Notes: generated by a model from the letters alone, not told the origin. Shown: positions 8,239 to 18,210, counted from the first letter of the stretch. The stretch is 64,000 bases of DNA from Bacillaceae bacterium OF18-1A (GCA_027694045.1 JAQEWB010000007.1:1-64000), one strand, 5' to 3'. Program-made: numbers and translations.

Positions 8239-9340
8239 GAAGTATGATGTAGCAATTATTGGCGGTGGTGTAATTGGTAGTTCAGTTGCACATTTTCTAG
8301 CGGAAAGAGGACATAAAGTAGCGATTGTAGAGAAGCAGAGGATTGCATCTGAGGCTTCGAAAGCTGCCGCTGGTTTACTCGGTGTTCAAGCAGAATGGGA
8401 TGCGTATGACCCATTGTTTGAACTTGCTAGAGAAAGCCGTGCTATATTTCCACAACTTGCAGCAGGTTTACGTGAGAAAACGGGTATTGATATTGGATAT
8501 GAAGAAAAAGGAATTTATCGTATTGCTCAAAATGAAGATGAGAAGGACAGAATTCTTCACATTATGGATTGGCAGCAGAAAACAGGTGAAGATTCCTATT
8601 TTCTAACGGGAGACCATGTGAGGGGAAAAGAGCCGTATCTATCCGAATCCATTATAGGAGCAGTATATTATCCGAAAGATGGCCACGTTATTGCACCAGA
8701 GCTTACGAAAGCATTTGCACATTCTGCGGCAATGTCAGGTGCTGACATCTATGAACAGACAGAAGTATTTGATATTCGTATTGAAAATAATAAAGTGACT
8801 GGAATTGTTACAAGCGAAGGTATTATTACGTGCGAGAAGGTCGTTATTGCGGGCGGTTCATGGAGCACGAAGTTACTAGGTCATTTTCACCGCGATTGGG
8901 GTACATATCCAGTTAAAGGAGAAGTAGTTGCAGTAAGAAGTAGAAAACCACTTTTAAAGGCCCCTATTTTTCAAGAAAGATTTTACATCGCTCCAAAGCG
9001 CGGTGGGCGTTACGTAATTGGGGCAACGATGAAGCCTCATACGTTCAATAAAACTGTGCAACCAGAAAGTATTACTTCTATATTAGAGCGTGCTTATACA
9101 ATATTGCCGGCTTTAAAAGAAGCAGAGTGGGAAAGTACATGGGCAGGGTTAAGGCCACAATCAAATCATGAAGCTCCTTATATGGGAGAACATGAAGAAA
9201 TAAAAGGTTTATATGCTTGTACTGGGCATTATCGAAACGGTATTTTATTAAGCCCTGTTTCTGGTCAGTATATGGCTGATTTAATAGAAGGAAAGCAGGA
9301 GAATCACTTGCTAGATTCATTGCTTTCTAAAAAGGTTTAG
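8231..9340 (+). CDS. thiO: Glycine oxidase ThiO
   Basis: A 369-aa FAD-dependent oxidase of the D-amino-acid-oxidase family. It converts glycine to the imine used by ThiG. The dinucleotide-binding motif GGGVIGSS is at residues 11-18, and the C-terminal block GHYRNGILLSP is typical of ThiO. Its start overlaps the tenI end by 8 bp, indicating coupled translation. Confidence 0.93.
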   Translation: MCEKYDVAIIGGGVIGSSVAHFLAERGHKVAIVEKQRIASEASKAAAGLLGVQAEWDAYDPLFELARESRAIFPQLAAGLREKTGIDIGYEEKGIYRIAQNEDEKDRILHIMDWQQKTGEDSYFLTGDHVRGKEPYLSESIIGAVYYPKDGHVIAPELTKAFAHSAAMSGADIYEQTEVFDIRIENNKVTGIVTSEGIITCEKVVIAGGSWSTKLLGHFHRDWGTYPVKGEVVAVRSRKPLLKAPIFQERFYIAPKRGGRYVIGATMKPHTFNKTVQPESITSILERAYTILPALKEAEWESTWAGLRPQSNHEAPYMGEHEEIKGLYACTGHYRNGILLSPVSGQYMADLIEGKQENHLLDSLLSKKV

Positions 9341-9355
9341 AAAGGGGATGGAAGT

Positions 9356-9559
9356 TTGAATTTAAAAATTAATGGTAACCAAATGGAAGTGCCAGCGAAT
9401 GTGAAAACAGTAGCTGAGTTGCTTACACATTTAGAGTTAGATAACAGAATTGTTGTTGTAGAGCGAAATAAAGATATTTTACAAAAAGATGATCATAAAG
9501 ATACATCTGTTTTTGATGGAGACCAAATTGAGATTGTAACTTTCGTAGGAGGCGGTTGA
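9356..9559 (+). CDS. thiS: Sulfur carrier protein ThiS
   Basis: A 67-aa ubiquitin-fold sulfur carrier. The C-terminal Gly-Gly (VTFVGGG) is the site of adenylation and thiocarboxylation by ThiF and a sulfurtransferase. The start is TTG at 9356 with AAGGGGATGG before it. It lies between thiO and thiG, the usual gene order. Confidence 0.93.
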   Translation: MNLKINGNQMEVPANVKTVAELLTHLELDNRIVVVERNKDILQKDDHKDTSVFDGDQIEIVTFVGGG

Positions 9560-9561
9560 TT

Positions 9562-10332
9562 ATGTTAAACATTGGACCATTTTCATTTCATTCTAGACTT
9601 TTATTAGGAACAGGGAAATTTCCTGATTTTGATGTACAGCAAAAAGCGATTGATGTATCTGAGGCTGAAATTTTAACATTTGCAGTACGTCGTATGGATA
9701 TATTTGATGCAAAACAACCTAATTTATTAGAGAAACTTGATGTGAAAAAATATACGTTACTACCGAATACAGCAGGAGCAAAAAATGCTGAAGAAGCTGT
9801 TCGTATCGCCAAGTTAGCAAAAGCTTCTGGGCTTTGTGACATGATAAAAGTAGAGGTTATTGGTGATGATAGAACGTTATTACCTGATCCAGTAGAAACA
9901 TTAAAAGCATCTGAAATGTTACTAGAAGAAGGGTTTATCGTTCTTCCATACACATCTGATGATGTTGTATTAGCACGTAAATTACAAGAACTTGGCGTGC
10001 ACGCGATTATGCCAGGAGCATCCCCAATTGGATCAGGACTTGGTATTGTAAACCCGTTAAATTTAAGCTTCATTATTGAACAAGCAACAGTACCAGTTAT
10101 CGTTGATGCAGGTATTGGAAGCCCAGCTGATGCGGCATTTGCGATGGAATTAGGAGCAGACGGTGTGTTATTAAATACGGCAGTTTCTGGAGCGAAAGAT
10201 CCTATTAAAATGGCACAAGCAATGAAATTAAGTATTGATGCAGGTCGCTTAGGATTTGAAGCAGGTCGTATTGCACGTAAGCGTTGTGCAACGGCAAGTA
10301 GTCCTTTAGAAGGAATGAGTGTAGTTGAATAA
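9562..10332 (+). CDS. thiG: Thiazole synthase ThiG
   Basis: A 256-aa TIM-barrel enzyme that makes the thiazole phosphate from deoxyxylulose phosphate, ThiS thiocarboxylate and the glycine imine. Family motifs are LLLGTGKF near the N-terminus, [19 protein letters not shown], and [15 protein letters not shown] 9562 is preferred over TTG 9556 because AGGAGG lies nine bases before it. Confidence 0.95.
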   Translation: MLNIGPFSFHSRLLLGTGKFPDFDVQQKAIDVSEAEILTFAVRRMDIFDAKQPNLLEKLDVKKYTLLPNTAGAKNAEEAVRIAKLAKASGLCDMIKVEVIGDDRTLLPDPVETLKASEMLLEEGFIVLPYTSDDVVLARKLQELGVHAIMPGASPIGSGLGIVNPLNLSFIIEQATVPVIVDAGIGSPADAAFAMELGADGVLLNTAVSGAKDPIKMAQAMKLSIDAGRLGFEAGRIARKRCATASSPLEGMSVVE

Positions 10333-11344
10333 TCGATATTCTCGCCAAGAACTATTTTCTCCAATTGGAGAAGAAGGACAGCAAAAGATAAGAGAAAAGC
10401 ATGTGCTTATTATCGGTGCAGGTGCATTAGGTAGTGCCAATGCAGAAATGTTTGTAAGAGCAGGTGTTGGAACAGTAACAATTGTTGACCGGGATTATGT
10501 CGATTGGAGTAATTTACAAAGACAGCAATTGTATGCAGAGAGTGATGTGGAAAATAATTTTCCGAAGGCTGTGGCAGCAAAGAAGCGTCTAGAAGAGATT
10601 AATAGTGAAGTAAGAGTAGAAGCTCTCGTTCAAGATGTAACGGCTGAAGAGTTAGAAGAACTTGTTATAAACGTTGATGTAATGATTGATGCGACTGATA
10701 ATTTCGAAACACGTTTTATTGTGAATGATATTGCGCAAAAGTATTCTATTCCATGGATTTACGGTGCTTGTGTAGGAAGTTACGGTCTTTCTTACACAAT
10801 TCTTCCAGGCAAAACGCCATGTTTATCTTGTCTATTACAATCAATTCCACTTGGCGGAGCGACATGTGATACAGCGGGGATTATAGCACCTGCTGTATCT
10901 CTTGTCGTTTCTCATCAAGTAACGGAAGCTCTTAAACTGTTAGTGGAAGATTACGGTTCACTTCGAGAGGGACTTGTATCATTTGATGTGTGGAAGAATG
11001 AATATTCATGTATGAATGTGCAAAAACTTCGTAAGCATAATTGTACATCGTGTGGTGAGGATGCATTATATCCATATTTAAATAAGGAGAATACATCGAA
11101 AACAGCAGTTTTATGTGGGCGAAATACAGTTCAAATTAGACCACCTCATAAAGAGGAAATGAATTTTGAACAATATAAAGAGTTGCTGAAGGGTCATGTG
11201 ACAGAGTTAACTGTAAATCCATATTTACTATCATTTTCTATTGAAGGAAAGAGGTTAGTAGCCTTCAAAGATGGTCGTGTACTCGTACATGGAACGAAAG
11301 ATATAAGCGAAGCAAAAACGATTTATCATCGCTATTTTGGATAG
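10325..11344 (+). CDS. thiF: ThiS adenylyltransferase ThiF
   Basis: A 339-aa E1-like adenylyltransferase. The nucleotide motif is GAGALGS (about residues 31-37). Zinc-binding Cys pairs are visible as CLSC and CTSC. The length equals MoeB/ThiF proteins with a C-terminal extension. It starts at TTG 10325, inside the end of thiG. It activates the ThiS C-terminus for sulfur loading. MoeB (molybdopterin) is excluded by context. Confidence 0.93.
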   Translation: MNNRYSRQELFSPIGEEGQQKIREKHVLIIGAGALGSANAEMFVRAGVGTVTIVDRDYVDWSNLQRQQLYAESDVENNFPKAVAAKKRLEEINSEVRVEALVQDVTAEELEELVINVDVMIDATDNFETRFIVNDIAQKYSIPWIYGACVGSYGLSYTILPGKTPCLSCLLQSIPLGGATCDTAGIIAPAVSLVVSHQVTEALKLLVEDYGSLREGLVSFDVWKNEYSCMNVQKLRKHNCTSCGEDALYPYLNKENTSKTAVLCGRNTVQIRPPHKEEMNFEQYKELLKGHVTELTVNPYLLSFSIEGKRLVAFKDGRVLVHGTKDISEAKTIYHRYFG

Positions 11345-11359
11345 AAAAGGATGAGTGGG

Positions 11360-12172
11360 ATGAAAGTGAATAAAGCTTTAACAATTGCAGGATCTGATAG
11401 TGGCGGTGGTGCTGGCATTCAAGCGGATTTAAAAACGTTCCAAGAGCTTGGTGTGTATGGAATGACGGCAATTACGGCAATTACTGCTCAAAATACGCTT
11501 GGCGTTCAAGGGGTATATCCTGTTCCTGTAGAAGGTATTACGGAACAGTTGAATTCAATTGGTACGGATTTAACACCAGATGCAGTGAAATTAGGAATGT
11601 TATTTAGCAGTGAAATTATTCAAATTGTGGCAGAGCATATTAAGAAATTTGGCTGGAATAATATTGTACTAGATCCTGTTATGATCGCAAAGGGTGGGGC
11701 ATCATTATTACAGCAAGAAGCAGTACAAGCATTGAAGGAATATTTATTACCAGTAGCAACAGTTGTAACGCCGAATGTTCCTGAAGCAGAAGTGTTAACT
11801 GGGATGGAGATTCATAATATTGAAGATAGTAAGGAAGCTGCGAAAGTACTGCATGAATTAGGTGCGAAATATGTGCTTATGAAGGGCGGACATGCAGAAT
11901 ATCAAGGTAATGAAGTAATTGATTTACTCTTTGATGGAGAAGAGTTTATTGAATTTAGAAGCGAACGAATTCCTTCGAAACAAACACACGGAAGCGGTTG
12001 TACATTTGCTTCAGCAGTTACAGCTGGACTTGCAAAAGGATACTCGATGGAAGAGGCAGTCCAAGAAGCGAAACAATTTATTAGTATAGCAATTGAAAAG
12101 CCTTTGAATATCGGTAGTGGGCATGGACCAACCAATCATTTTGCATATAAATTGAATACAGTACAAGCATAA
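11360..12172 (+). CDS. thiD: Hydroxymethylpyrimidine (phosphate) kinase ThiD
   Basis: A 270-aa ribokinase-fold kinase that phosphorylates HMP and HMP-P. The substrate motif AGSDSGGGAGIQADLKTF and the C-terminal anion hole THGSGCTF are both present. ATG 11360 was chosen because AAAAGG ends nine bases before it; ATG 11351 is too close. It is the last gene of the operon and is followed by a terminator. thiC, thiE and thiM are not in this window. Confidence 0.94.
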   Translation: MKVNKALTIAGSDSGGGAGIQADLKTFQELGVYGMTAITAITAQNTLGVQGVYPVPVEGITEQLNSIGTDLTPDAVKLGMLFSSEIIQIVAEHIKKFGWNNIVLDPVMIAKGGASLLQQEAVQALKEYLLPVATVVTPNVPEAEVLTGMEIHNIEDSKEAAKVLHELGAKYVLMKGGHAEYQGNEVIDLLFDGEEFIEFRSERIPSKQTHGSGCTFASAVTAGLAKGYSMEEAVQEAKQFISIAIEKPLNIGSGHGPTNHFAYKLNTVQA

Positions 12173-12183
12173 AGAAAGAAAAA

Positions 12184-12212
12184 AGTCAGTTTTATAACTG
12201 GCTTTTTTTTCT
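12184..12212 (+). terminator. Terminator of the thiamine operon
   Basis: The AGTCAGTT/AACTGGCT stem is followed by eight T residues, 12 bp after thiD. Confidence 0.85.
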
Positions 12213-12213
12213 G

Positions 12214-12242
12214 TTTACTTTTTCCAAATACAGGAGTAATAT
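12214..12242 (+). promoter_or_regulatory. Probable promoter before c-di-AMP riboswitch 1
   Basis: TTTACT (12214-12219) and TAATAT (12237-12242) have 17-bp spacing, placed just before the aptamer. Confidence 0.45.
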
Positions 12243-12267
12243 ATCAGCCAGAATACATTTTTTGTAA

Positions 12268-12400
12268 CGCTGAATCCTAATTTATGGAGCGGGGGAACCA
12301 ATTTGTGCTTCGTCACTAGGGGTGAATCTTTCAAACTTGAAAGTAGGGCTACTCTCAAAGCCCGAATCCGACAGCTAACTTCGTAAGCGTCTTGAGAGAG
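12268..12400 (+). ncRNA. c-di-AMP riboswitch 1 (ydaO-yuaA)
   Basis: It shows the conserved ydaO blocks GGAGCGGGGGAACCAA, GGGGTGAATC, TAGGGCTACTC and CCCGAATCCGACAGCTAAC..CGTAAGCG. It precedes two small unknown genes. No T-rich terminator follows, unlike riboswitch 2, so the mode of control is unclear. The sequence is about 80-90% like riboswitch 2 in its core, suggesting duplication. Confidence 0.92.
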
Positions 12401-12498
12401 GGCGGTGCCGTGATGGATACATCTCTTCATCGATCCGATTAGTATAGGAGAATATCAATCTACGTTTGAGTTCTTTTATGCTAAGGAGGATGAGGTAC

Positions 12499-12885
12499 AT
12501 GGAACTAACACTTATTTGTGTTGGAGAAAAAAATAAGGTAAATAGTTTAAGAGGACTAGTGGCATTTCAGCATGGATTAATTATTTTTACAGCAAATGAA
12601 GAGATAGCAGCTGAAGTGAGAGAATACGGGTTTGAAGCAGCTTATAGTTATAATAAGGAACAGGATTTCACTAGTATTTGCGAGTATATTAAAAAAGTGA
12701 TTTTGCTAGGAGATGATCTTCCGATAGTTAGTTTCTTCACAGAACACATGCGATTTTCTTTTCAAGCACCTATAACTGTTGTTACAAGGAATAAACGATA
12801 TCCGGCCAGGCTCTATGAATCAATTGGAGCTAAGTTTGTCGTGTTTACGAACTGTGATAATATTTCTTTTTTATTTTTTGAATAG
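12499..12885 (+). CDS. c-di-AMP riboswitch-linked protein, 128 aa
   Basis: I do not recognise the family. From ATG 12499 (AAGGAGG nine bases upstream) the protein is a soluble alpha/beta chain. The segment PITVVTRNKRYP..LYESIGAKFVVF resembles the last strand-helix-strand of a response-regulator receiver or Rossmann domain, but no phospho-acceptor Asp signature is clear. It sits about 100 bp after a c-di-AMP riboswitch and 16 bp before an HTH-like gene. Inference: a small sensory or regulatory protein tied to c-di-AMP and potassium control. Confidence 0.6.
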   Translation: MELTLICVGEKNKVNSLRGLVAFQHGLIIFTANEEIAAEVREYGFEAAYSYNKEQDFTSICEYIKKVILLGDDLPIVSFFTEHMRFSFQAPITVVTRNKRYPARLYESIGAKFVVFTNCDNISFLFFE

Positions 12886-12901
12886 GGTGGAGGAAGTGAA
12901 G

Positions 12902-13132
12902 ATGAAGGTGTTGTTACTAGGAGATATAGCGAATCGTTGGGCGGTATCGGTAGATCGGGTTCGAGAGTTGGTCCAAATTGATCCTCTTTTTCCAGGACCA
13001 TATATTATATTACCATCAAAAGATGCTTTATATTTAGAGACGGATATTACCGAATATGAGCAATTGCATGTAGAATTATCACAAGTTTATATTCGTGGTA
13101 GAAATTTACGTGCTTTTTTACGAGGAGAATAA
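12902..13132 (+). CDS. Small HTH-like protein, 76 aa
   Basis: A 76-aa protein whose sequence reads like an excisionase/AlpA-type winged helix: LLGDIANRWAVSVDRVREL forms the helix-turn-helix, and DALYLETDITEYEQL matches the wing and last helix that end such domains. GGAGG lies eight bases before ATG 12902. It is co-transcribed with the 128-aa gene under c-di-AMP riboswitch 1. DNA binding is inferred from pattern only. Confidence 0.6.
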   Translation: MKVLLLGDIANRWAVSVDRVRELVQIDPLFPGPYIILPSKDALYLETDITEYEQLHVELSQVYIRGRNLRAFLRGE

Positions 13133-13141
13133 ATAGTGAAT

Positions 13142-13204
13142 AAAAAAAGAGCGAATGCGGAGTGCAACAAGCTATGCACTTCATGTCATTCGCTCTTTTT
13201 GTTT
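13142..13204 (+). terminator. Terminator of the two-gene cassette
   Basis: A long hairpin with outer stem AAAAAGAGCGAATG/CATTCGCTCTTTTT and an inner GAGTGCA..TGCACTTC arm, ending in T residues. Confidence 0.8.
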
Positions 13205-13330
13205 CGTATTTAAAAGATCATTTATATGAAAAAGAAAGAAAAAACGAGAAAACAGATGAAAGAGTATTAATAACACTCAATGTAAGCGTTTAAATAGAGG
13301 GATATTTTCTTATTTTCAGTAATTTAACTC

Positions 13331-13359
13331 TTTACAAGTGAAATATAGAGGAGTATATT
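13331..13359 (+). promoter_or_regulatory. Probable promoter of the kdp operon
   Basis: TTTACA (13331-13336) and TATATT (13354-13359) are 17 bp apart, upstream of c-di-AMP riboswitch 2. Confidence 0.5.
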
Positions 13360-13403
13360 TACTCTCATAAATCATTCATAAAATTTCCAAAAAAACCTAA
13401 AAT

Positions 13404-13535
13404 CGCTGAGTTCCAGAAATGGAGCGGGGGAACCAATTTTGTGCATCGTCACTTGGGGTGAATCTTTCAGTTTTGAAAGTAGGGCTACTCTTTAGGCCCG
13501 AATCCGACAGCTAACCTCGTAAGCGTTTAGAGAGG
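13404..13535 (+). ncRNA. c-di-AMP riboswitch 2 (ydaO-yuaA), kdp leader
   Basis: All ydaO core blocks are present (GGAGCGGGGGAACCAA, GGGGTGAATC, TAGGGCTACTC, CCCGAATCCGACAGCTAACCTCGTAAGCG). It is followed by a terminator, so bound c-di-AMP should switch kdp off. Riboswitch control of kdpFABC by c-di-AMP has been reported in B. thuringiensis. Confidence 0.94.
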
Positions 13536-13562
13536 AGGTTTACTTTTTGTTGTTCATTTTTT

Positions 13563-13593
13563 GAACACTGAGTAGAGCTCAGTGTTCTTTTTT
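13563..13593 (+). terminator. Terminator of c-di-AMP riboswitch 2
   Basis: The perfect 10-bp stem GAACACTGAG/CTCAGTGTTC with loop TAGAG is followed by six T residues, 45 bp before the first kdp-operon peptide. Confidence 0.88.
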
Positions 13594-13638
13594 AATATTT
13601 TAATGGTAAATTTTTACATTAAGAGGTGGGGGATAACT

Positions 13639-13743
13639 ATGTTAGATGTTGTGATGATCGGAGTTTTTGTTGTATTAGTAGCATCAATGGCAAGTCTTGC
13701 AAGCTGGTCAGATAAAGTTGTGAAGGAAGGAAAGCAATCATGA
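13639..13743 (+). CDS. 34-aa membrane peptide at head of kdp operon
   Basis: A 34-codon gene from ATG 13639, preceded by GAGGTGGGGGA. It has one hydrophobic segment (VVMIGVFVVLVASMASLA) and a charged C-terminal tail (SDKVVKEGKQS). Its stop overlaps the next start as ATGA, so it is translationally coupled to kdpF. It is not the usual KdpF, which follows it. It may be an extra small subunit or regulator of the Kdp pump. Confidence 0.7.
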   Translation: MLDVVMIGVFVVLVASMASLASWSDKVVKEGKQS

Positions 13744-13820
13744 TGATTGTCTTATCAGTTATTGTCGCAGCGATTACGGTGTATTTAGTATATGCATTAT
13801 TAAATCCAGAGAAGTTCTAA
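13740..13820 (+). CDS. kdpF: KdpF, small subunit of the Kdp potassium pump
   Basis: A 26-aa single-span peptide with the KdpF ending YLVYALLNPEKF. It stabilises the KdpABC complex in the membrane. It overlaps the preceding peptide gene (ATGA) and lies 19 bp before kdpA. Confidence 0.85.
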   Translation: MMIVLSVIVAAITVYLVYALLNPEKF

Positions 13821-13839
13821 TTAGGGGGAATCGTTCATT

Positions 13840-15507
13840 ATGATTTGGGTTGCAGTCATTATTACAATGCTCTTGTTCATTCTAGTAGCAAAGCCAACGG
13901 GAATTTATTTAGAGAAAGCTTTTCAAGGTAGTAAGATGCTAGATAAAGCATTCGGGCCTTTTGAAAAACTGATTTTTAAAATTACAGGTATAAAAGGATA
14001 CAATCAAACGTGGAAACAGTACGCATTATCACTAGTTTTATTAAATGGATTTATGATTGTTGTCGTATATTTCATCTTCAGGTTGCAAGGTGTGTTACCG
14101 CTAAATCCAGCGCATATTGAAGGAATGGAGCCTACGCTCGCTTTTAATACAGCAATTAGTTTTATGACTGATACAAACTTGCAGCATTATAGCGGTGAAA
14201 ATGGCTTATCTTATTTATCGCAATTAATCGCGATTACGTTTTTAATGTTTGCAGCACCAGCAACGACGTTAGCGATCGTGATGGCGTTTATAAGAGGACT
14301 TGCTGGAAAAGAACTTGGCAACTTTTTCGTTGATTTTACGAGAGCATTAACGAGAGTTTTGCTTCCTATCGCATTTGTTACAGCGCTAATGTTTGTTGCA
14401 CTTGGTGTACCACAAACGTTAGATGGGGCAGTTACGGCACAAACGATTGAAGGTGCGAAGCAAAGTATTTTACGCGGTCCAGTTGCATCATTCGTTTCTA
14501 TTAAGGAACTTGGAAATAACGGCGGTGGATTTTTTGGATCAAATTCTACTCATCCTTTTGAAAACCCAGGGCAAATGAGCAATATTTTGCAAATGATGCT
14601 TATGATGTTATTGCCAACAGCACTTCCATTTACGTATGGACGAATGGTAGGGAATAAAAAACAAGGGCGCATCCTTTTCGTATCGATGTTTATGGTGTTC
14701 TTACTAGGATTTATAACAGTTACTACATCTGAATTACATGGGAATCCGGTATTAAATGGAATGGGTATCGAGCATGTACAAGGAAGTACAGAAGGAAAAG
14801 AAGTTCGATTTGGAACTGTATTCTCTTCATTATACGCAACAGTAACGACAGCTGCTGAAACCGGAGCGGTGAATACGATGCATGATACGTTAACGCCAAT
14901 TGGCGGGTTAGTACCACTCGTAAATATGATGTTAAATACAGTATACGGCGGCGTTGGAGCAGGCTTTGTGAATATTATTATGTATGCGATTATTGCAGTC
15001 TTTATATCTGGGCTAATGGTAGGAAGAACACCAGAGTTTTTAGGTAAAAAGATTGAAGGTAAGGAAATGAAATTAATCGCAGTAACGATTTTATTTCATC
15101 CATTACTTATTTTAGGATTTTCAGCATTAGCTCTCTCAACAAATTTAGGAACAGATGCAATTTCTAATTCAGGTTTTCACGGTTTAACGCAAGTTGTATA
15201 TGAGTATACATCTTCAGCTGCGAATAACGGATCTGGATTTGAAGGGTTAGGAGATAATACATCGTTTTGGAATATTACAACGGGATTAGTTATGTTTTTA
15301 GGCCGTTATTTCAGTTTAATTACGATGCTAGCTGTTTCAGCTTCGTTGAAAGAAAAGACGGTCGTACCAGAAACAGTTGGAACGTTCCGTACTGATAATA
15401 GTTTGTTTGGTGGTATCTTCATCGGAACGGTTGTAATTGTCGGAGCATTAACATTCTTCCCGATGTTAGTACTTGGCCCAATTGCAGAATTTCTTACATT
15501 GAAGTAA
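13840..15507 (+). CDS. kdpA: KdpA, potassium channel subunit
   Basis: A 555-aa polytopic membrane protein, normal KdpA length. It selects potassium through four selectivity-loop repeats of the Trk/Ktr/HKT type, for example SFMTDTNLQHYSG and GNNGGGFFGSNSTHP. The RBS is AGGGGGAA. It is regulated from the c-di-AMP riboswitch upstream. Confidence 0.97.
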   Translation: MIWVAVIITMLLFILVAKPTGIYLEKAFQGSKMLDKAFGPFEKLIFKITGIKGYNQTWKQYALSLVLLNGFMIVVVYFIFRLQGVLPLNPAHIEGMEPTLAFNTAISFMTDTNLQHYSGENGLSYLSQLIAITFLMFAAPATTLAIVMAFIRGLAGKELGNFFVDFTRALTRVLLPIAFVTALMFVALGVPQTLDGAVTAQTIEGAKQSILRGPVASFVSIKELGNNGGGFFGSNSTHPFENPGQMSNILQMMLMMLLPTALPFTYGRMVGNKKQGRILFVSMFMVFLLGFITVTTSELHGNPVLNGMGIEHVQGSTEGKEVRFGTVFSSLYATVTTAAETGAVNTMHDTLTPIGGLVPLVNMMLNTVYGGVGAGFVNIIMYAIIAVFISGLMVGRTPEFLGKKIEGKEMKLIAVTILFHPLLILGFSALALSTNLGTDAISNSGFHGLTQVVYEYTSSAANNGSGFEGLGDNTSFWNITTGLVMFLGRYFSLITMLAVSASLKEKTVVPETVGTFRTDNSLFGGIFIGTVVIVGALTFFPMLVLGPIAEFLTLK

Positions 15508-15517
15508 TGGAGGGTAA

Positions 15518-17611
15518 ATGATGAGACCGGTAGTAGTAAAAGAAAAACAATTAAATGAGTCACAAATACATGCTATAGAAAATGAAGTTAGACAAGCGAA
15601 AACGATGGATCGTGATATCGTGACGCATGCGATGAAACAATCCTTTGCAAAATTAAACCTGAAAGTCATGATAAAGAATCCGATTATGTTCGTTGTGGAA
15701 ATTGGATTTATCATTACATTCATTTTATCTTTTTTGCCAAGTAGTGCTAGTAGTGTACCAGGATGGTTTAATATAACAGTTTCTCTCATTCTATTATTTA
15801 CAGTTTTATTTGCTAACTTTGCAGAAGCGCTAGCTGAAGGGCGTGGTAAAGCACAGGCTGACTCTTTAAAACAATCAAAGAAAGATGTGTTTGCAAATGT
15901 TGTAAAAGAAAATGGAGACATCGTTCAAGTTTCAGCAACTGATCTAAGAAAAGGTGACGTTGTTATTGTAAAACAAGGAGAAATGATTCCGAATGATGGT
16001 GAAGTCATTAAAGGATTAGCGTCTGTCGATGAATCTGCAATAACAGGTGAATCAGCTCCTGTAATAAAGGAAGCGGGCGGTGATTTTTGTTCCGTAACAG
16101 GAGGAACGATGGTCGTAAGTGATGAGATTACAATTGTCATTACGAGTAATCCTGGTGAATCATTTATTGATAAAATGATTTCGTTAGTAGAAGGAGCTGC
16201 TCGTCAAAAAACGCCGAATGAAATTGCTTTAAATACAGTATTAACAAGCTTAACTCTTATTTTCTTAATTGTGGTTGTGACGTTGCCGATCTTTACAAAT
16301 TATTTAGGGTTTCAAATTGATACAGCTGTACTTGTCGCATTGTTAGTTTGTTTAATTCCAACGACAATTGGTGGATTATTATCAGCGATTGGTATTGCTG
16401 GGATGGACCGCGTGACAAAGTTTAATGTGCTAGCAATGTCGGGTAAAGCAGTAGAAGCTGCGGGCGATATTAATACAATTATTTTAGATAAAACAGGTAC
16501 GATTACTTTCGGGAACCGGATGGCTCATACATTATTACCTGTAGGAAATGAAACGATTGAGCAAGTTGGAAAGTGGGCTGCTATTAGTTCTGTTTTAGAT
16601 GAAACACCAGAAGGTCGATCTGTTATCGAGTATGTGCAAGCGAAATCTATATCATATAATAGAGAACTTGCAGAACAAGGTGAGTTTGTTCCGTTTAAAG
16701 CAGAAACGAGAATGAGTGGTGTTGATTTACAGGACGGAACGAAAGTGAGAAAAGGTGCTGTAGGTAGCGTGATTGAATGGGTTAGGTCGCAAGGTGGAAC
16801 AATTTCGAAAGATGTAAATCAAAAAGCCGATTTCATTTCAAAAGAGGGGGGAACACCACTTGTAGTTGCAGTAGATAATCGTATTTACGGTTTAATTTAT
16901 TTAAAGGATACAGTAAAACCGGGTATGCGTGAACGTTTTGAACAGTTGCGTCAAATGGGGATTAAAACGGTTATGTGTACGGGTGATAATCCGTTAACAG
17001 CAGCAACGATTGCAAAAGAAGCAGGAGTAGATGAATTCGTTGCCGAGTGTAAGCCAGAGGATAAAATTGCGGTTATTAAAGCAGAGCAAGATAAAGGGAA
17101 ACTTGTAGCGATGACAGGTGATGGTACAAATGATGCTCCGGCATTAGCACAGGCTGACGTTGGATTAGCAATGAATAGTGGTACGACAGCAGCGAAAGAA
17201 GCAGCCAATATGATTGATTTAGATTCGAATCCAACGAAGATTATTGAGGTTGTAGGAATTGGTAAGCAATTGTTAATGACGCGTGGTGCGTTAACGACGT
17301 TTAGTATTGCAAATGATATTGCGAAATATTTTGCAATCATTCCAGCGATGTTTACACTTGCGATTCCGCAAATGGAAGCATTAAACATTATGAAATTAAC
17401 ATCACCGCTTTCGGCAATTTTATCTGCATTAATATTTAATGCAGTAATTATTCCGCTATTAATTCCGTTAGCGATGAAAGGTATCGCATATAAACCGATG
17501 AGTTCGAATACGCTACTTGGCCGAAACCTACTTATTTATGGCCTTGGCGGAGTGATTGTACCGTTCATTGGAATTAAAGTAATTGATATGATTGTCGGTT
17601 TGTTCATATAA
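15518..17611 (+). CDS. kdpB: KdpB, P-type ATPase subunit
   Basis: A 697-aa P-type ATPase that powers the Kdp pump. It has TGES at 177-180, the phosphorylated DKTGT with D324, TGDNP in the P domain and [12 protein letters not shown] at the hinge. About seven membrane segments are visible. GGAGGG precedes the start, ten bases after kdpA. Confidence 0.97.
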   Translation: MMRPVVVKEKQLNESQIHAIENEVRQAKTMDRDIVTHAMKQSFAKLNLKVMIKNPIMFVVEIGFIITFILSFLPSSASSVPGWFNITVSLILLFTVLFANFAEALAEGRGKAQADSLKQSKKDVFANVVKENGDIVQVSATDLRKGDVVIVKQGEMIPNDGEVIKGLASVDESAITGESAPVIKEAGGDFCSVTGGTMVVSDEITIVITSNPGESFIDKMISLVEGAARQKTPNEIALNTVLTSLTLIFLIVVVTLPIFTNYLGFQIDTAVLVALLVCLIPTTIGGLLSAIGIAGMDRVTKFNVLAMSGKAVEAAGDINTIILDKTGTITFGNRMAHTLLPVGNETIEQVGKWAAISSVLDETPEGRSVIEYVQAKSISYNRELAEQGEFVPFKAETRMSGVDLQDGTKVRKGAVGSVIEWVRSQGGTISKDVNQKADFISKEGGTPLVVAVDNRIYGLIYLKDTVKPGMRERFEQLRQMGIKTVMCTGDNPLTAATIAKEAGVDEFVAECKPEDKIAVIKAEQDKGKLVAMTGDGTNDAPALAQADVGLAMNSGTTAAKEAANMIDLDSNPTKIIEVVGIGKQLLMTRGALTTFSIANDIAKYFAIIPAMFTLAIPQMEALNIMKLTSPLSAILSALIFNAVIIPLLIPLAMKGIAYKPMSSNTLLGRNLLIYGLGGVIVPFIGIKVIDMIVGLFI

Positions 17612-17627
17612 GGGAGAGGGGAAAAAG

Positions 17628-18209
17628 ATGGAGAAGAAACAAAGTATACTATCACCAATTATCCGTATTACTTTTACATTTTTAGTGTTGTGTGGCCTTG
17701 TATACCCGCTTATTGTTACTGGTATTGCACAAGCAGTAATGAAGGATAATGCGGACGGAAGTCTAATATATAATGATAAAAATGAAGTGATTGGTTCTAA
17801 ATTAATCGGTCAAAATTTCACAGATCCACGTTATTTTCATGGGCGCGTTTCTAGTATTGAATATAAGGCTGAAGCATCTGGTTCAAATAACTATGCACCG
17901 TCTAATCCAGATTTAGTGAAACGAGTTGAGACAAGTATTGAAGAGTGGAAGAAACAAAATCCAGCTGTTCCAGTTACAGAAGTGCCGATCGATTTAGTGA
18001 CAAATTCAGGTTCAGGGCTTGATCCTGATATTAGTCCGAAGGCGGCTTTTGTGCAGGTAGATCGCATCTCAAAATTAACGAATATTCCGAAAGAAAAGTT
18101 AGGTCAATTGATTAAAGAGCAAACGGAAGGTACTGCACTCGGTTTATTTGGAGAGACCCGCGTAAACGTCCTAAAGTTAAATTTAGCATTACAGAAATTA
18201 ATGAAATAG
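17628..18209 (+). CDS. kdpC: KdpC, chaperone-like subunit
   Basis: A 193-aa protein with one N-terminal membrane span and an extracytoplasmic domain. The signatures [18 protein letters not shown] and [14 protein letters not shown] are typical of KdpC. ATG 17628 follows GGGAGAGGGG; a longer frame into kdpB is unlikely. It stabilises ATP binding by KdpB. Confidence 0.96.
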   Translation: MEKKQSILSPIIRITFTFLVLCGLVYPLIVTGIAQAVMKDNADGSLIYNDKNEVIGSKLIGQNFTDPRYFHGRVSSIEYKAEASGSNNYAPSNPDLVKRVETSIEEWKKQNPAVPVTEVPIDLVTNSGSGLDPDISPKAAFVQVDRISKLTNIPKEKLGQLIKEQTEGTALGLFGETRVNVLKLNLALQKLMK

Positions 18210-18210
18210 A

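Noticed and set aside
9588..10364. 258-codon reverse frame opposite thiG
   Set aside because: It is the antisense shadow of thiG; no ribosome site, and the forward frame has all ThiG motifs.
12215..12430. 71-codon reverse frame across c-di-AMP riboswitch 1
   Set aside because: The bases are explained by the structured RNA; the reverse frame has no start signal.
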